Shown here in pieces: positions 45,765 to 59,369 of a stretch of DNA of 64,000 nucleotides. The stretch is from Datnioides undecimradiatus (lineage: Eukaryota; Chordata; Actinopteri; Lobotiformes; Datnioididae), in assembly GCA_008933995.1 (NCBI GenBank), contig WARS01000012.1:124001-188000 (forward strand), given 5' to 3'. Positions within the stretch are counted from its first letter, which is position 1; every line of letters begins with the position of its first letter. The notes beneath the pieces are model-generated. The model made no database searches, was not told the origin of the DNA, and was given only the letters and a program-made list of their open reading frames with translations. A program made the position numbers and the translations under genes.

Positions 45765-46976
45765 AGAAGAGCACAAGGAACAGGCCGCTCCTTTAAACGG
45801 CTCGACTTCACTCGGTGGAGACGGCGGGTTGAGGCTTTTTGCCTGTGTACAAAACAACAACAACAACAAAAAACTACCCCAGAAAGCCCTGGAAATGATT
45901 GCTAAACTTACAGTCAAGTATGCAGACGTGCATCATGATCACATGGCCGCAACTGCGCACGTGCAAGCGCATTAATATGCAAGCCCTGCATTTCACGTGA
46001 AAAAGGCCCTTTGTGCAATAATGAACTAAAATGCAAGCAGGATCAAGTAAAACTGAGGTAGTAAAGTGAAAATGAAAAGCATCACTGTGTCATTTAATCA
46101 CGTTCTGTTTCGTAGATTGTGCAGTGTGCCTATATAATGTAAAAGCATAAATAGATCATTCTGTAGGTGCAAAAACAGGTTTGCAGGTGCAGATAAAAGC
46201 ATGACTGCATTAAGTTAATTACGGATATTGATGAAAAAGGAGAACAAGCTGCTTCCTTCTGGACGTTTTACGTAGAATATCAATGTAAACTTCATCTTTT
46301 GATTTCTGTAATTGTATAAAAACCAAATCTCAGAGCTGCTTTTATTTTACATTTTGGCGAATGCAAGGTGATCTGCTGCACAATCGGCAACAATAATGTT
46401 TTGCTCTGCGTGTTTTCCTGTTTTAAAATGACATTTTCTCAGGTGTACCTTAAATTATGGCGCATTCTCATTCAAATATTTTACTTTGAAAAGCTTTTAA
46501 AACGTGTGTAACTATTAAAGCTGTTTCCATGCCCGCCGAAAGGAAAAACTGATGATCAATGGCCTCTCAGATTCTGCTTTTTCTTTGGTGATACTCTGAC
46601 CAAATGCAGTCTGTTCCCTTTCAGATAGTGCAGATGTAACTTTATTCAGCAGTCATTTATCTGAGCAGCATTTTGTCTGCGCAACTATGTGTGTGTATCC
46701 AGGAATAAGAGCAAAGTAAAGGAATTGATTGATGAGCGTGCAGATATTGCATAATAACAGGCTCCAGACTGGCGCACTGTCTTTATGGATCTCAACTTAC
46801 AGTCTCGCCTTTAGGTGTGGGCACCGATCAACCCAGCGTATCAAAGTGAGAACATTATTCAGAAAACATTTTTTTCTGTAGCGCGCCTTTGTCTTTCTAC
46901 TGATTGCGCACTGGATGCCCTGAGCACTTGTGACTGAAGACAAATTAACTTGGGAGTGATTGTCACATCAAAGTCT

Positions 46977-47004
46977 CCCCCTCTCTCTCTCTCTCTCTCT
47001 CTCC
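46977..47004. repeat. (CT)n microsatellite
   Basis: CT run of about 12 units flanked by C4 tracts. Confidence 0.95.
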
Positions 47005-48425
47005 CCTCTTTCCATGCTGTTCATTTAAGACTCTGGGCAGCGAGACCAAAGTTGTGGCCTCAAAGTGAAACCAAAAATAAAGAATCTTTGGCATTCACTT
47101 CATATTTTGCTTGTTCCGATTGTCTGTCCACTTTTATTTTTGCGGTGTGCCCAGAGGAACTCGGGCCACCGAATAGCAACGGTCACCGCAATTTACGCAT
47201 TTTGAAGCGTCCTCTTCCCCAGCAGCCCAGGATCAAGGCTGCATTTTCTTCTCTACGCGTGCTTATTGCAAAAAAGGTGTTGTCATTCAGTGTGTTAGTC
47301 AAGGTTCAATGTTAGAATCAGCTCCTTGAGGAACGTCCTCCTGTTGCTCTTTGGTCTGGTGTCAGATCATGAACAGGGAGGTCCTTCTTCTCAGAGTGGA
47401 AACAACAAAATAGCAGCAAACTGCTTTTTTCTCTCTCCTCTGGTTTCTTCCGTCTGCTCGTCTGGACGGACGTTAAATCTTACGCTATTCTGAGTTTGGA
47501 GATGTAACGCCACACCTGCACCCGGATTTGCATGCACAAAGCAAAACCGCGTTAAGGTGACATCTTCCAAATCAGAACAACCCGCCGACACACCCCCCCC
47601 CCCCCTCGTGCTCGACTCGCCTTCATAAAACAAGCCTCCAGGGAACAAATACTAAGCGAAAGCATGTAGGTAAGCGAGGCAAACTGTGCAGGAGAGACGT
47701 GGCCATTGTGAGTGTTTATTGGATGCCATTTCCTTGTGATGTGACAGGGGGGTCCGAGCCTCGTCTCTACACCGTGCATCTCGGCGCTCTCAGCGGGAGG
47801 CTCGCGCTCCCCTTCTCCCCGGCGCCACTGCCAGCCGTCTCTGCCGAGGTGGTGTGCTAATAATTTAAACAGCCCAATCAAAGGCAATGTGATGTTTCAC
47901 ACAAGGGAGAAAAAAGGAAGGGAGGAAAGTGATTATTAGTGTTTGGGAGAGGCAGCCAGAGTGATTGAGCTGAAGGGGGACTTTGATTCTGGGGCCTCTC
48001 CTTGTTTTTCAGAATGGCATTGGGTTTAGCCGCCAGGCTTCAGGAAATCTGTTGAGCTGTCAGCGCATGACGGTTAACTTTTCTTTTTTTCTTTTTTTTT
48101 TTAAATCACAACTCAAAGCCACACACAAAGAGATTCACTCTTAACAGTTCATTGTAGTGAGCCAGCGCCAAGTCCGTTCTTCTGAAGAGGCGCAAAAATT
48201 AGGCTCTGTCTTTTAGCATTTTATGTTCGAATTTCATTTTTATTTTTATTGTTGTTTTTGTTTTTATTGCTCGAGAAGAAAAGTCGAATTTGGGGAAACA
48301 GTCTGAAAGAGAGACACGTCACTTTGAAAATTACTTCTAAGGAGTAGTTAAAATAGTTAATGTTCAGTTTGGTTTGTTGTTAGGCTACATTCAAATCACT
48401 ATCTACTATCTGGAGTGAAAACATC

Positions 48426-48426
<1 letters not shown>

Positions 48427-48456
<30 letters not shown>

Positions 48457-48498
48457 CTTCTGTCTCTCTCTCACACAGACACACACACACACACACGC
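48427..48498. repeat. Interrupted (CA)n microsatellite
   Basis: Two CA runs (about 48427-48454 and 48476-48497) separated by a CT-rich spacer. Confidence 0.9.
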
Positions 48499-51400
48499 AG
48501 CACAGCGGAGATGAATCACCTTGGCTTGTCAAGAGGTTGGCTAATAGACACATTTGATGTCACGCAAAGCCCAATGGTGTTGAAAGGGTTTTGTTAGTGT
48601 GTTGATATCACCTCCTGTGCATAAAGCTCCACTTAAAACAATAAATAGAAATGAGCGCATCCAAAGCCCCTGCAGTTTAAACTATATCCCTTTGATACGG
48701 GATACCTATTACTGTTGGCTTTATCTAATGGATTGGATTCCCACACCTCATCCCTCCGGTGTTTCAAAGCACAGAAACCTTCAAATGTAATGTGTTATCA
48801 GCACATTAGCCGCACTGGAGCGACTATCAGTGGCTAATTTTTCTGCAGGGGACAATGTAGCACAGTTTGAAAAAGGGGCCGCGACCTTTGGACTCTCACA
48901 CAATGGGCTTTGATGTTAGCCCTACCTTTGTGATACTAAGTATTACAGGATATGTCTTATTACTGACTGGAGACTTACTTGATATAATTACTCTTTCACT
49001 GTGCGACCTTACCGCTCGCGTCCCTGCGTATTTGCTCACTCGCAGGTTGTTTTTGCTTTTTGTTTTCTAGTTTTTAATGAAACTATGACCGTACATGCAG
49101 GAAGCTGATCACCCAAACACAACTGGGTCGAAACACGAGAGGAGAAACACAATTAAGCACAAACTTTACGTGTTTAGATTTCAAAGTTGTTGCCGGTTTC
49201 CGTCTCTAGATCTTGCATACATTGTTGGAAAAGATTAGCCCCCAGAAGCTTTTATAATGTCTCAAAGTAGTTGAATTGTAATCAAACCCTGCAATATTAA
49301 CATAATCACAGCAACTGCACACTTTGCCGGTTCTTGCCGATCAGCCAATCATCCAAACACTGATAATATGTCACCAAAAAGCTCTTTCAACAGCATGTTT
49401 TGGATGACGGCAGCATCAAGAATTCACATCTGCAGCGTCGGCATTTCCCTGAAGACAGTTTCCAGCAACTGAGCAGCGGTAGCGCTCCTCACGGTCCACT
49501 CCGTCTCCCGTCCTCCAACAGTTGTGGTCGGTTAGCTTAGCTGCAAGCTTAGCAGTTAGCCTGGCCGCGCGGTTTCGGGCAAAAGCTCCGGTGTTTCTGG
49601 TCTCCAGGGATTCGACTTCTTTAACTGTTCGCTCGGCTTTTGAAATGCACGGAGTGACCATGACACACGGCACACAAGCTGCTGATTCAATCTGTGATTA
49701 AATGGGGGATGGCTAATTGACGTACGGCAGCAAGGTTCGGTTGTTAAAACGGAGAAAAATCTATATTGTCAGCTCAAATTGATTTGCGTCACGAATGCAA
49801 GGACGTTACTCACAAAGTGCCTTATTATTTCCTTTCAAACTGTGTTTTTTAATCGAAGCGCGTATCTCATTCAAACACTGATAATATTGTGGTGAAATGT
49901 GAGTTAAGAGCGTCCACTGAAAGGAAATTTGTAGGCTACTCACATGTATGAACATATCTGTCGGTCTTGTGTATAAAGAAATGATTTAATATGACTAGTT
50001 TGTCCACATGCATGTGAGCAAAAATAATATTTTACTGTTCCCTAAGTAATTTTATGGAAACTTAACATCACAAAACACATCCAAAGATAAGTGTCAGAGG
50101 AGCTTCTTGCGCAAATCTCTAAAAATAATTCAGTTTTTGCAGAATATTATAAAGAAGCGTGCTCTGATGTCTCACGCCGCAGCATATTCGGAGACGACGT
50201 TATCCAGTAGCGTGTTGACTTATTGCTCCAGGCTCCAGCTGCTGGGCCAATTTAAACACTGGCAGCTGTTAATGACCGTCCAACTCCATGTCATCGGGCT
50301 GGCCACAGAAGCATTGAAGTGCACAGCGCGCAGATTAAATTGTCCACCACCTGTAATTTTCCCTAGAGGGAGGCAGATGTTTCGTATGCTGTCTGGTTTT
50401 GTAGCGGCGTACCACAGATGTGTTTTGTTGAGGTGGCAGAGGAGTTCTCCGCTGGATTCTCTATCTATCACACACTGCAGCTTTCTCTCCACCTCTGCTG
50501 AATTCTATACTTCCCTCCCCGTGCCGCTTTTCTAAAATAGTGGTGGTGAAAAATGGCCCCGCACACTCCAAGTTTAGCACCACTCGGTACTTTTGGTTAG
50601 CCTCAGTGGCCCACTGATTCACTTTGAAATCTTCCAATTAAAATAAAGGGCTAATTGTTAGTTTGCTCAACAATTTCTCCGTATTCTCCTTCTTTCTCAT
50701 CAGACAGGAAGAAAACAAAATCCTCTCTTTCACGTCTATAGGCCCGTCACGGCTAAAATTACACATTGTGTGTCCGAATGCATGTGTTATGTATGTTTAT
50801 CCCGTTACTAGAGTTGTCATTAGGAAGTATGCAGTGCATGTGAGGTCTTGCATGATAACAGGGTTAGTTGTTGTGCTGCGTGTGCAGTGCACTCTATATA
50901 GAACATGCCTGTGTGCGCTCTGCTGTGATTGTGCTTGAGCGCTGCAGCGACGCAGGCAGACATCTCCAGCAGCAGCCACCAAACAGCTGAAGGGGCGGTC
51001 AGGCAGCAGCTGTTTGTTTATTTAGATCTAACTTGTAATTACGTCTGCGACAGACTGCACCACGTAGAAAAGACATATTTGGCTCAACTCACCAGCCAGT
51101 CGTCAAAGGGCGCTCGCTGTCCCTCTTGATTACAGTTGTGCACTGTAGCCGTGCCGTCCCAAACGGCTCCGCGAGAAGTGAGCCACCAGGATCTCATTTA
51201 AGAGGCAATTGTAAGTGACTCAACTGTTCTGAACGCGTTGGTGCGAGTAAATATTTCACATGACAGACGAACACTTTCATTTCTCGCCATTAAACGGGAA
51301 TGTGCTAAGTTTGTGCCACCGGAAAGCGGAGGGCTATAACCAAGCGCGGCGCGTGAGCAAACAGGAGTAAGAGTGACTTTTGTGCTTTCGTTCTCAGAAT

Positions 51401-52078
51401 GGCAGAAACCGTCCAGTAACGTGACGGCGCTTTGTCCGGGTCGAGCGGGGTTTTTTTGCTTGTGACACAAACCGAGCGTAATTGTCCCTCCGCTGGCACG
51501 GATGCTCGCCGCGTTCCCTCATTTGGCATTCATAAGCAGTTGTGACGACCTCATCAGTTAGACGGAGCTGACTCCGAGACGGAGAAGACAAAACCACAGA
51601 CCTCAAAATGAGGTGAGCGGGAAGACAGAGACTCCACTTCACAGGAAGCGTGCAAACTGAACCAAATTCTCCCTCTCTCTCTACCCCGTCTCTCTTTTTC
51701 TTCCCTCCCCTTTCTTCACCCGCTAGTTTAAAGTTGTCCTGGCTTTTATTTTGAGAAATATTAATTTGGTAGAAGAGTGGTTGTCGCATTTGAAAACACA
51801 ACACAAAGAAAAGAAAAAAGAGAGAGGGAGAGTGAGAAAGAAGGGGGGAAGAGGGGAGGGGAAAAAAGGAGGCGCTATGCGTGCACATTTCTCTCGCTTG
51901 ACGTTTTGCTGAAGTTTGTACGCCACTTGAGCCCGCCGTTTCCCTCGCTAATGATACCAGCGGAGCCTCTCTGGGGAATGGCGTCCGTCGTGCGCCTGGC
52001 TTTCACATTTCCAACACCAGGTATTTTGGGATACGCAAGCGGGGACTATGAGGCACATCATTCCAAGAGCTCATGTGG

Positions 52079-52116
52079 CTCTCTCTCTCTCTCTCTCTCC
52101 CCCCTCTCTCTCTTGC
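52079..52116. repeat. (CT)n/C-rich pyrimidine tract
   Basis: CT run of about 10 units with a C6 interruption, inside a broader pyrimidine-rich region extending to 52250. Confidence 0.9.
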
Positions 52117-53030
52117 TTCCTCTCTCCTCTCCAGTCGGCTTCACTCCTCTCCTCTTTCTTGTTGTTGTTGTACTTCTGCATACGCAGACATTCTCTGTCT
52201 CACTCTAGTTCTCCCTCTTCCTTTCTTCCTGCCTCCCTTCCTCTTTCTCTCTTACTTTTTGATTTGGTAAGGATGATTTCAAGTGCGGAGAGGAGGGGGG
52301 AAAGAAATGCGTGCGCAGGAGAGGGAAAAATCTTTTTATTAACTTATTCATTGTATGTGAAATCAAGAGGTTTTTTCTTTTCTCCCCTCCGCTCCCTCTC
52401 CCCCTTCCTCTTGGTTAAGGCAAATGAATGTTTAAAGAGGTAATTTACTGGGCCCTGGCAGGATCCACATTGTGTATTACACAAACAGGCAGCAACAAAA
52501 GGAAATTCTAATCTAGACAGTAACACGACTGCACAGAGGATCCTCGGCGGGGGGTCCGGATGAATTATACAACAATCTGTGTTCTCCCTCGTTTAATTTA
52601 AAGGTCTGTTTTCAAGGCTATCGCCAGCTCCCACTTCAGAGGAGAGACTTGGCCCGTTGAGGTCAAGCCCATATTGACAAATATCAAGAGGCAAGAAAGG
52701 AGCGCCCAAAACGCAGATATGAATAAGTAAAGGCAAACAGATAAGCAAACATAAAGCAATAAGGGAGAGGGGAGGCAGGCAGACAGGCATGCACACAACA
52801 TCTTATTGGCCGTGAAACACGGGGGCCCAGACGAGGAGCTGAGAGAAACATGAAAACTAAGCATGTGAAGGCACTTCTGTTTAAATGGGAAATAATCGTT
52901 TGTTTGATGGCGCCGCGTGGCTGTCAGGGTCTCTTAGTTCTCGCACGGATCGCACGGCAAAGAAGGTGCCATCGCTGACGGCGTGCCTTGCTCACGGGCC
53001 GGTCGGACCTTGCCCCCGAGGTTTTTGTTC

Positions 53031-53056
53031 CCGGGGTGGGGTGGGGTGGGGGGGGA
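53031..53056 (+). other. G-quadruplex-capable G tract
   Basis: GGGGTGGGGTGGGGTGGGGG: four or more G4 runs separated by single T loops, the arrangement expected to fold most stably. It occurs in non-coding DNA. Confidence 0.8.
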
Positions 53057-54463
53057 GACAGCTCGCGTGCATAAATTCGCCGAGGTGACGCTTCCAGAAA
53101 TGGTCCGCGGCGTTTTCGTGAATTTTAGTTCTGTTACATAACGGCTATGTTGCTGTGCCAGGTACCTCACGGTGCTTTTATTTTTAACTTCCACTGATGT
53201 ATTTTCAAATAACGCTGAGTGATGTCTGATTGAGTCTTTGAACTGAAATATTCTTGGAAGGCCGGCCCCCTGTTGGACGTATTTCTCCTCTCTCTTTTTC
53301 TCCTTTTCTCTTTCTCCTGCCCGGTTTTTAGAAAAGAGCGTCAGGCGGTGACAGAATTGCCCAGCCACCCCGAGTCACCTCTTGTCGCCGCTGGTTTTCT
53401 TCATAGTTCACGGGAGCCGCACCTGCACGCCCTCGCCACCGCCGCCACCCTCCCAGTCAATCATACCGCGGACAATCAACAGGTCACCGCCCCCTCACCC
53501 CTCCCTGTGGCTCACAGCCAGCCTGCTTCTGACAGGATGAGTTTGACCTCTGACCTCTTGAGCAGACAGCTCAATCAGCTTTTTATGGCACCAGTCGTAG
53601 CGGAGAAAGAGGGAGCACAGCCACACACAGCTTGGGGGCGGGGGGGGGACATCGGCAGCCTCTTTAGATTTTCCTTTCTCATTGTAACCCTCCTTAGCCG
53701 CTGTGTTAGGTTTTAATTTACAGCGTGACACGGCAAATCACTCTGGGCTTTTGCGCCAGCCTCATATGTTGCTCACTCGCTTTATTTTCTCAAACCGTAA
53801 TCAGATTTCTTTACGAGTCTGAAGCGTCTGTGGCTTTCATTTTGTTTGCCCATACCTCGAAAGTCACAACCCCGCTCTGAGGAGTCAGATTAGATTGAGG
53901 AGAACTCCGATGCAAATTTGGCCCCTCGTTCACAGCAGAACCGCGAGTGATGTTTGCTCCCCTAAGTCCTCTGAGCTCCACCGCTGATTTAACCTCCAGG
54001 GATGAGCAGCCAGTGATCACAACGCTCAGAGGAAGTTAGCGGCCTCCGCTCTCCAGAGGCCGGCACTTCCTCTTGATTTCGCCTGTTCTGTCGAGAAAGA
54101 AAAGGAAGGTAAAGATAAAAAACACCCCTGCTATGCTGTGTGTGTGGGCTTCACACAACTGTAAAACTGCGTCATCAGCACAAAGATGAAACTGTGAGAG
54201 CGTGTGTGCGTGCGCGTGAGTGCATGTGTGTATTTTAGACAAGGTGCCTGCCCTGGAGCTAGATAATGTGAACAGAAGCAGATGGGGAAACTTAAACGCA
54301 CACCCACTAGGGTATAGCAGAGCTGGCACAAAGTAAGAAGAGGTCTTAGAACATCTCCCAGCCCTGGTGGATGCCAGCTCTCTCGCTAGCACTGAAACTG
54401 GATGACAAAGAGAGTGAAAAAGAGAGCGGGAAAGAGAGTGAGTAAGTGAGAAAGGGAAGATCT

Positions 54464-54464
<1 letters not shown>

Positions 54465-54497
<33 letters not shown>
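54465..54497. repeat. (GT)n microsatellite
   Basis: GT run of about 16 units. Confidence 0.95.
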
Positions 54498-54499
<2 letters not shown>

Positions 54500-55389
54500 C
54501 CTGTGTGTGTTTTGTACAGTGCCTCTACTTTTTGTTCTTTTTGCATATTTATTCTTTTATGAAACTGGCGGCCCTCTGTCCTTCTGTTTTGTATCTCATC
54601 TGTTGTGCTCCAACATTAAGCAGGTCTGGGTTCAAGAAAGAAACACGGGCCGTATACATAACAACACTATAATTTACATTATTTGTTTAAAAAAAAAAAA
54701 TTAAAAATGCAACATCAGGCGGTGCTTTACAATAAGTGAAGCTAAAATTTGAATATTTACCAGGAAACAAATGAGGAAAAAGTGAAGAATGATTAACTCT
54801 AATCAAATTTTACATAGTAGTTAATAATTTGTTAATTAAGAAATGAATCAGGAGCAGCTTGATAAGTAATGACTTGTTAATAAGCAGTTCCCCAATAATT
54901 CCTAATGGAGATCTATTAAGAAGATAATGGGTTACTAGAGGTAATAGGGATTAATCGTATTGGTGAATCTTACTTTTTATTATTTATTACTATTTTCTAT
55001 ACAGTCCTCTGCATGAAGTTATTAGATAAGCGTTTATTAGCAAGGCATCATAATCAAAAAAGTCATTCCTGGTTGCTCAGTTAACTTATTACTGATGTAA
55101 ATAACTGTTTCAACTGTACATTGACTGCTCATTACAGGTGACCTTAGCCACCTGTGGTTATTCAGCAAATCAGACAAGTTTAAATATCTCTGGCTTGGAT
55201 AAAGCAACGCAACCAGACCAAACCTGAAAATCCTGATGAATCTAGATAAATTGATGTCATTCTAAAAAAAAACAAACAAACAACAAATGAAAATCAATAA
55301 TATATTTTATTCAGGACCTGGATCAGCGCTGCATTATTTTGTACTTCTACCCTCGCTGATGTTGGTTTTACTCCTTAGAAAACATTTGG

Positions 55390-57035
55390 ATAAGAAGCAG
55401 ATCAAAGCCACGGTTCTCTCCTCAACTTGCTCTTGCCATATGTAAGAGAAACACACTTTTGGTCCATTGCAAGGGATTCTGGCACAAACACAGACTGGAA
55501 GAGCATCAGACAGCAGAGGAACCGTGGCCTCACCTTCATAAGACAGGCAAAAGCTGATTATCTACAGTATCTGCCTTCTCTAAACGCGACGGTACTGGAC
55601 CCTGCTTTCTGAAAACTGGTCAAATCCTTAAAGAGCAAGCCCTCCACACCAGGAACGACAGTGAAAATGGGCCCATTCTTAATAAAAATGACATGGTTGT
55701 TGCTTTTAATAATCATTAATCACAGCATGTGACATGTTTGATGACTTCTCAGTGCACGCTGTCAAAGCTGACATGGCAAAATCAGAAAATTGTCCCCTTC
55801 CTGGTTCCTAATGGATAAATAAACATAAACATGAGAAGGTCTCCTCGTCCTCAGTGCTCCTGTTATTACTGCAGCACATGTACACATCTTTAATTAAACA
55901 TTTACCTCAGGCAAAGTTCCCTAAATATGAAAGACTACCAGGTCTCCCGTCTGTCCAGAATCCTTGAGTCAAGTCAGCTCACAACAACATGGTTTTGTGG
56001 AGGATAGTATAATAATAACAGTGTCCTTCAGCCACAGCAGTCTGGGTTCCGAGCTGGTCAGAGCATTGCTGCAGCTGCAGTTGTGGGTGACATTGTTAAC
56101 TCACTTAAAAAGCAACACTGTGCTGAACCCTTTGTAGGTCTGTAGGCTTTTGATCATCTTGATCAAACTTTGTTAACTGAGGTTCTTTCGGCGAGTTTTT
56201 TGGTGTTTCTGCTTCAGACCATGTTTCTCTGATGGGTGTCCGTCAAGGATCAATATTAGACCCCCTGCTATTTATCTGTACGATGAATATTTGTTTTCCC
56301 GCTCACCATTGTAATGCACATTTTTATGCAGATGATGCCATCTTGTACATCACCAAATCCACCACAGAAAACCTTCTCCCATTTAAATCCCCCCTTTTTT
56401 AATAACTTTAAGACCTCATTTTTTAATTTAAAGCATGCTCTGAACTCCTGAAATAAAGAAATAACAATTTTAAAAGACTGCGCAAACAGCTGATAACCCC
56501 AGTTCTATCCACGCTTTGACTGAAGAGCTAATTAAAGCAGCACAGCTTTATAAATACTGAGGGATTCAGTTCGACAGCAGCTCGTCCCACAAAACTAATG
56601 TTGAACATGTTGCTCAAACAAACAACGCTCTTATGCCACAACAGAGCTTGGTATAATTATACAATCCAACATAATGTCTATGCTGGATTTTGGAGATATC
56701 CCATATGCTCGTGCCATTTAATTCATCACACAAAATAGCAATCACTCTTACCATTGGGAGTTATGTAGGATTTATAGGATGCATTAGCATGCCCATCTCT
56801 TCATTTATAAGGCTGTGTTATCTTAGCTGCATTTTTAGTTTAGCTCACAGGATAGGTTGCTTTTAACAGAGGAGGGCTGCTTTCCAATACAATGCACCAT
56901 ACTAATGACCTGCAATACAGCTTGAAGCTAGAGACAGTCAACTTTAAAGCTTTGCTAGCTCACATTTCTTATAATGTCTTGTAATTTTGCAAAAATAGAT
57001 CTTGGTCTCATTGAGAGCTCTTGAATAAATAAAGC
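55390..57035 (+). mobile_element. Degraded LINE with reverse transcriptase remnants
   Basis: Plus-strand remnants of a non-LTR retrotransposon polymerase ORF occur in order. A pre-RT segment (DWKSIRQQRNRGLTFIRQAK, about 55490-55550) is followed by QSGFRAGQSIAAAAV (about 56040), GVRQGSILDPLLF (about 56235-56273) and FYADDAILYITK, with the RT catalytic YADD at 56325-56336. The frame is broken by several stops and indels and the fragment lacks an intact 5' end, so it is inactive. The tail carries AATAAATAAA followed by TAACTAACTAA, consistent with an L2/CR1-type 3' end. The exact family is uncertain. Confidence 0.8.
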
Positions 57036-58795
57036 TTAGCTAACTAACTAATACTGCCTGCTCGTCAATCACAGAAGAAGCACTCGCGCCAACCCTTGGT
57101 CACATATTGCAAAGCATCCGAGTCACTTGGGACCAATCCGTCAGGACCATAAATCAGCTCTGGGTCTCCACACGAGCCAGCCGAGGCATGCTGGGGTGGG
57201 GAAAAGGGGGGCCAGTGAGTCCTCCCACAATGAGTTGCACATGTTGCTGCCTTGTGGGTGGGTGCTACAGAGGTCAGAAGGGGTGTGTAGGTTAATAATG
57301 AGGTGAACTTGATCTTCTCCAGTCCCAGAGACGACCGGTCGCTCTTCTTTCCCCCCAGAGGGGAGAAGACCATTATCTCAGCAATGTATGTAAGAAGAGG
57401 AAAGTGATGAGGGAAAGAGTGGTGATTTGGCCTAACTTCTGGATCAGATAATGGTCCTGAGATTATAAATAGATAGATGGTAGTAATAACGACATTAGTT
57501 ATAGTCATAGTTGCACTAATAATATTGAAAAGAAGAAGCGGGAGAAAAAGAAAATCTGAAGAAATAAAACACGCAGAATAACACATGCTGACAGGAATAT
57601 TTGTTTATTATAATAATGATTCTACTGTATTTTCTATAAAAACCTTTATTACCATTTTAGAAACAAAGCCAACGTGGTCGAATGTTGAACACGAGCAGCC
57701 TTTACAAGAATTTTGTTGTATTGTTTTGTTTTAAATCAGTTCAAGATTACAAATCCAGAAATAAGTTATGCGGTTGGTAGTAACAGCTGCCTGAGAGTAC
57801 TGTGAATGATGTCAGGCCTGAATGTAAACTCCAGGTACGATGTTTAATTTAATTTAGGCTATTTCAATTAATAATTCAGATTCATTTAAATAAAATACAT
57901 CACCATGCTCCTGTTATTTCGTTATAGCTGCTGATCTTGCTATCGTCCACTTGGATTCGCAGAGGCCTCTGTCTGCCGTGGTCAGCACAGTTCAATTATA
58001 AACCATTTGGCAAAAGTGAACTCCATAATGCAAACAACACACCCAGCTTAGCTCTAAACCACATATCTGGTTTGTAACTTGAAATATTGTAGATTCAGTT
58101 TATTATCAGACCCTCGATATCTGCAGTATCTTCAACCCGCCATTTGGCAGGAATAGGCTCAGTAGTTAAAATTACTGCCTCATAAGATAAGACTAATCAG
58201 GTAATTTCACGTTTCTATCTGAGAGGCCCAGGGCAACCCATCCAACACTCTTAATCCAGTTTATGAAGTGATTACTTAACACATACTGTACATACAGTAC
58301 GTGCAGAGTGTGTTTTCCTACTGAAGTTACCGGCTTCGTGATAACTCATTCCTCTTTAAATCTATATGACTGAAGCCCCCAGCTGTTGCTGAGACTAACA
58401 GGATTCTGAATGGGCTCGTTCGAGAGCAGTGGAAATCCTACATGTTTTAAAGCTTATGGAAATGTGCCAGCGGCTAAGTAGCTGTTGATGATAGATTTAA
58501 AAAAAAAAAAAAAAGTTAGGACTAAATGTATTACAGAGCCCTTTGGTGACTTTGGCGGGGATAACATCTCGTGGTCAGTTAGGGGATCTTATATGAGATA
58601 CAGTACATTCAAGAGCCGAAGGCGCATTGAGTTCAAAACGCGCTCAGCAGCTGAGTGCTCTGAAGTTACTGATAGTGCAGCAGGAGCGAGAGCAGGCACC
58701 GTATAGGCGATTTTAAAGTGTTGCGTCTTCTCTTACAAGTTTTGAATTGTGCTATTGCTGCAGAGAGAATTGATGGAAACAAACTTGCAGGAAAA

Positions 58796-58817
58796 AAATA
58801 AATAAATAAATAAATAA
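58796..58817. repeat. (AAAT)n repeat
   Basis: AAAT units following an A-rich stretch. Confidence 0.9.
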
Positions 58818-58980
58818 GCGACCGGACGCTGTACCCGCGACTTTTAATACAAATTAAACAGATTGTAAATCTTACTCATGGATGAAAGAGCAGTGGAGCG
58901 GTTTGCTGCACTCTGTCGATGCCGCTTAATGCCCTTCAGGTAAAAGTCTGGAGATTGCTGATGCCTTCCTGTCTCTAGAA

Positions 58981-59015
58981 CGCACGCACGCACACACACA
59001 CACACACACACACAC
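58981..59015. repeat. (CACG)/(CA)n microsatellite
   Basis: Three CGCA-type units lead into about 12 CA units. Confidence 0.95.
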
Positions 59016-59369
59016 GCATAAACACACACCCCACCCCCTTGTAAGAAACGCTCAAGTTTGATTGATGAGGAAATAGATGGCAAATTGCAGTGTCCGTCCT
59101 GATGGATGACATCATTTGGCCCAATGTGCTGATCACGTATGCCAAACCGGAGGCCCGCTCGCTCCCCCTGCCCCTCCCTCCCTCCCTCGTCTCCCTTTTG
59201 CTCACAATTGATCAGTGGGAGTTTTGTACACCGGCCTCCTTTGAATTTAATGCATGAGGGGGGAGAGCAGTTGACGCGGCTCTTTACTGCCCATCCCAGT
59301 CCCTCGGCCCCCTCCCTCCCTCTCCGCTCCCCCATCCATCTTTATCTAGAGGGGGTCCGAGCCATGACA

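Larger units (their letters stand above)
39300..55300. other. Gene desert, central segment
   Basis: About 16 kb with no supportable coding exon. Long open frames around 44.6-45.2 kb and 53.3-53.7 kb come from CA-rich or low-complexity DNA. Unique blocks alternate with microsatellites and purine- or pyrimidine-rich tracts (for example 51.66-52.26 kb). Candidate regulatory islands are listed separately. Confidence 0.5.

Noticed and set aside
50785-50940. TATATAG-containing, CpG-rich patch as a promoter
   Set aside because: No downstream exon on either strand; a short TATA word alone is not enough.
51394-52443. Several overlapping Ser/Leu/Phe-rich frames on both strands
   Set aside because: They come from the CT/GA-rich tract at 51.66-52.26 kb and are low-complexity.
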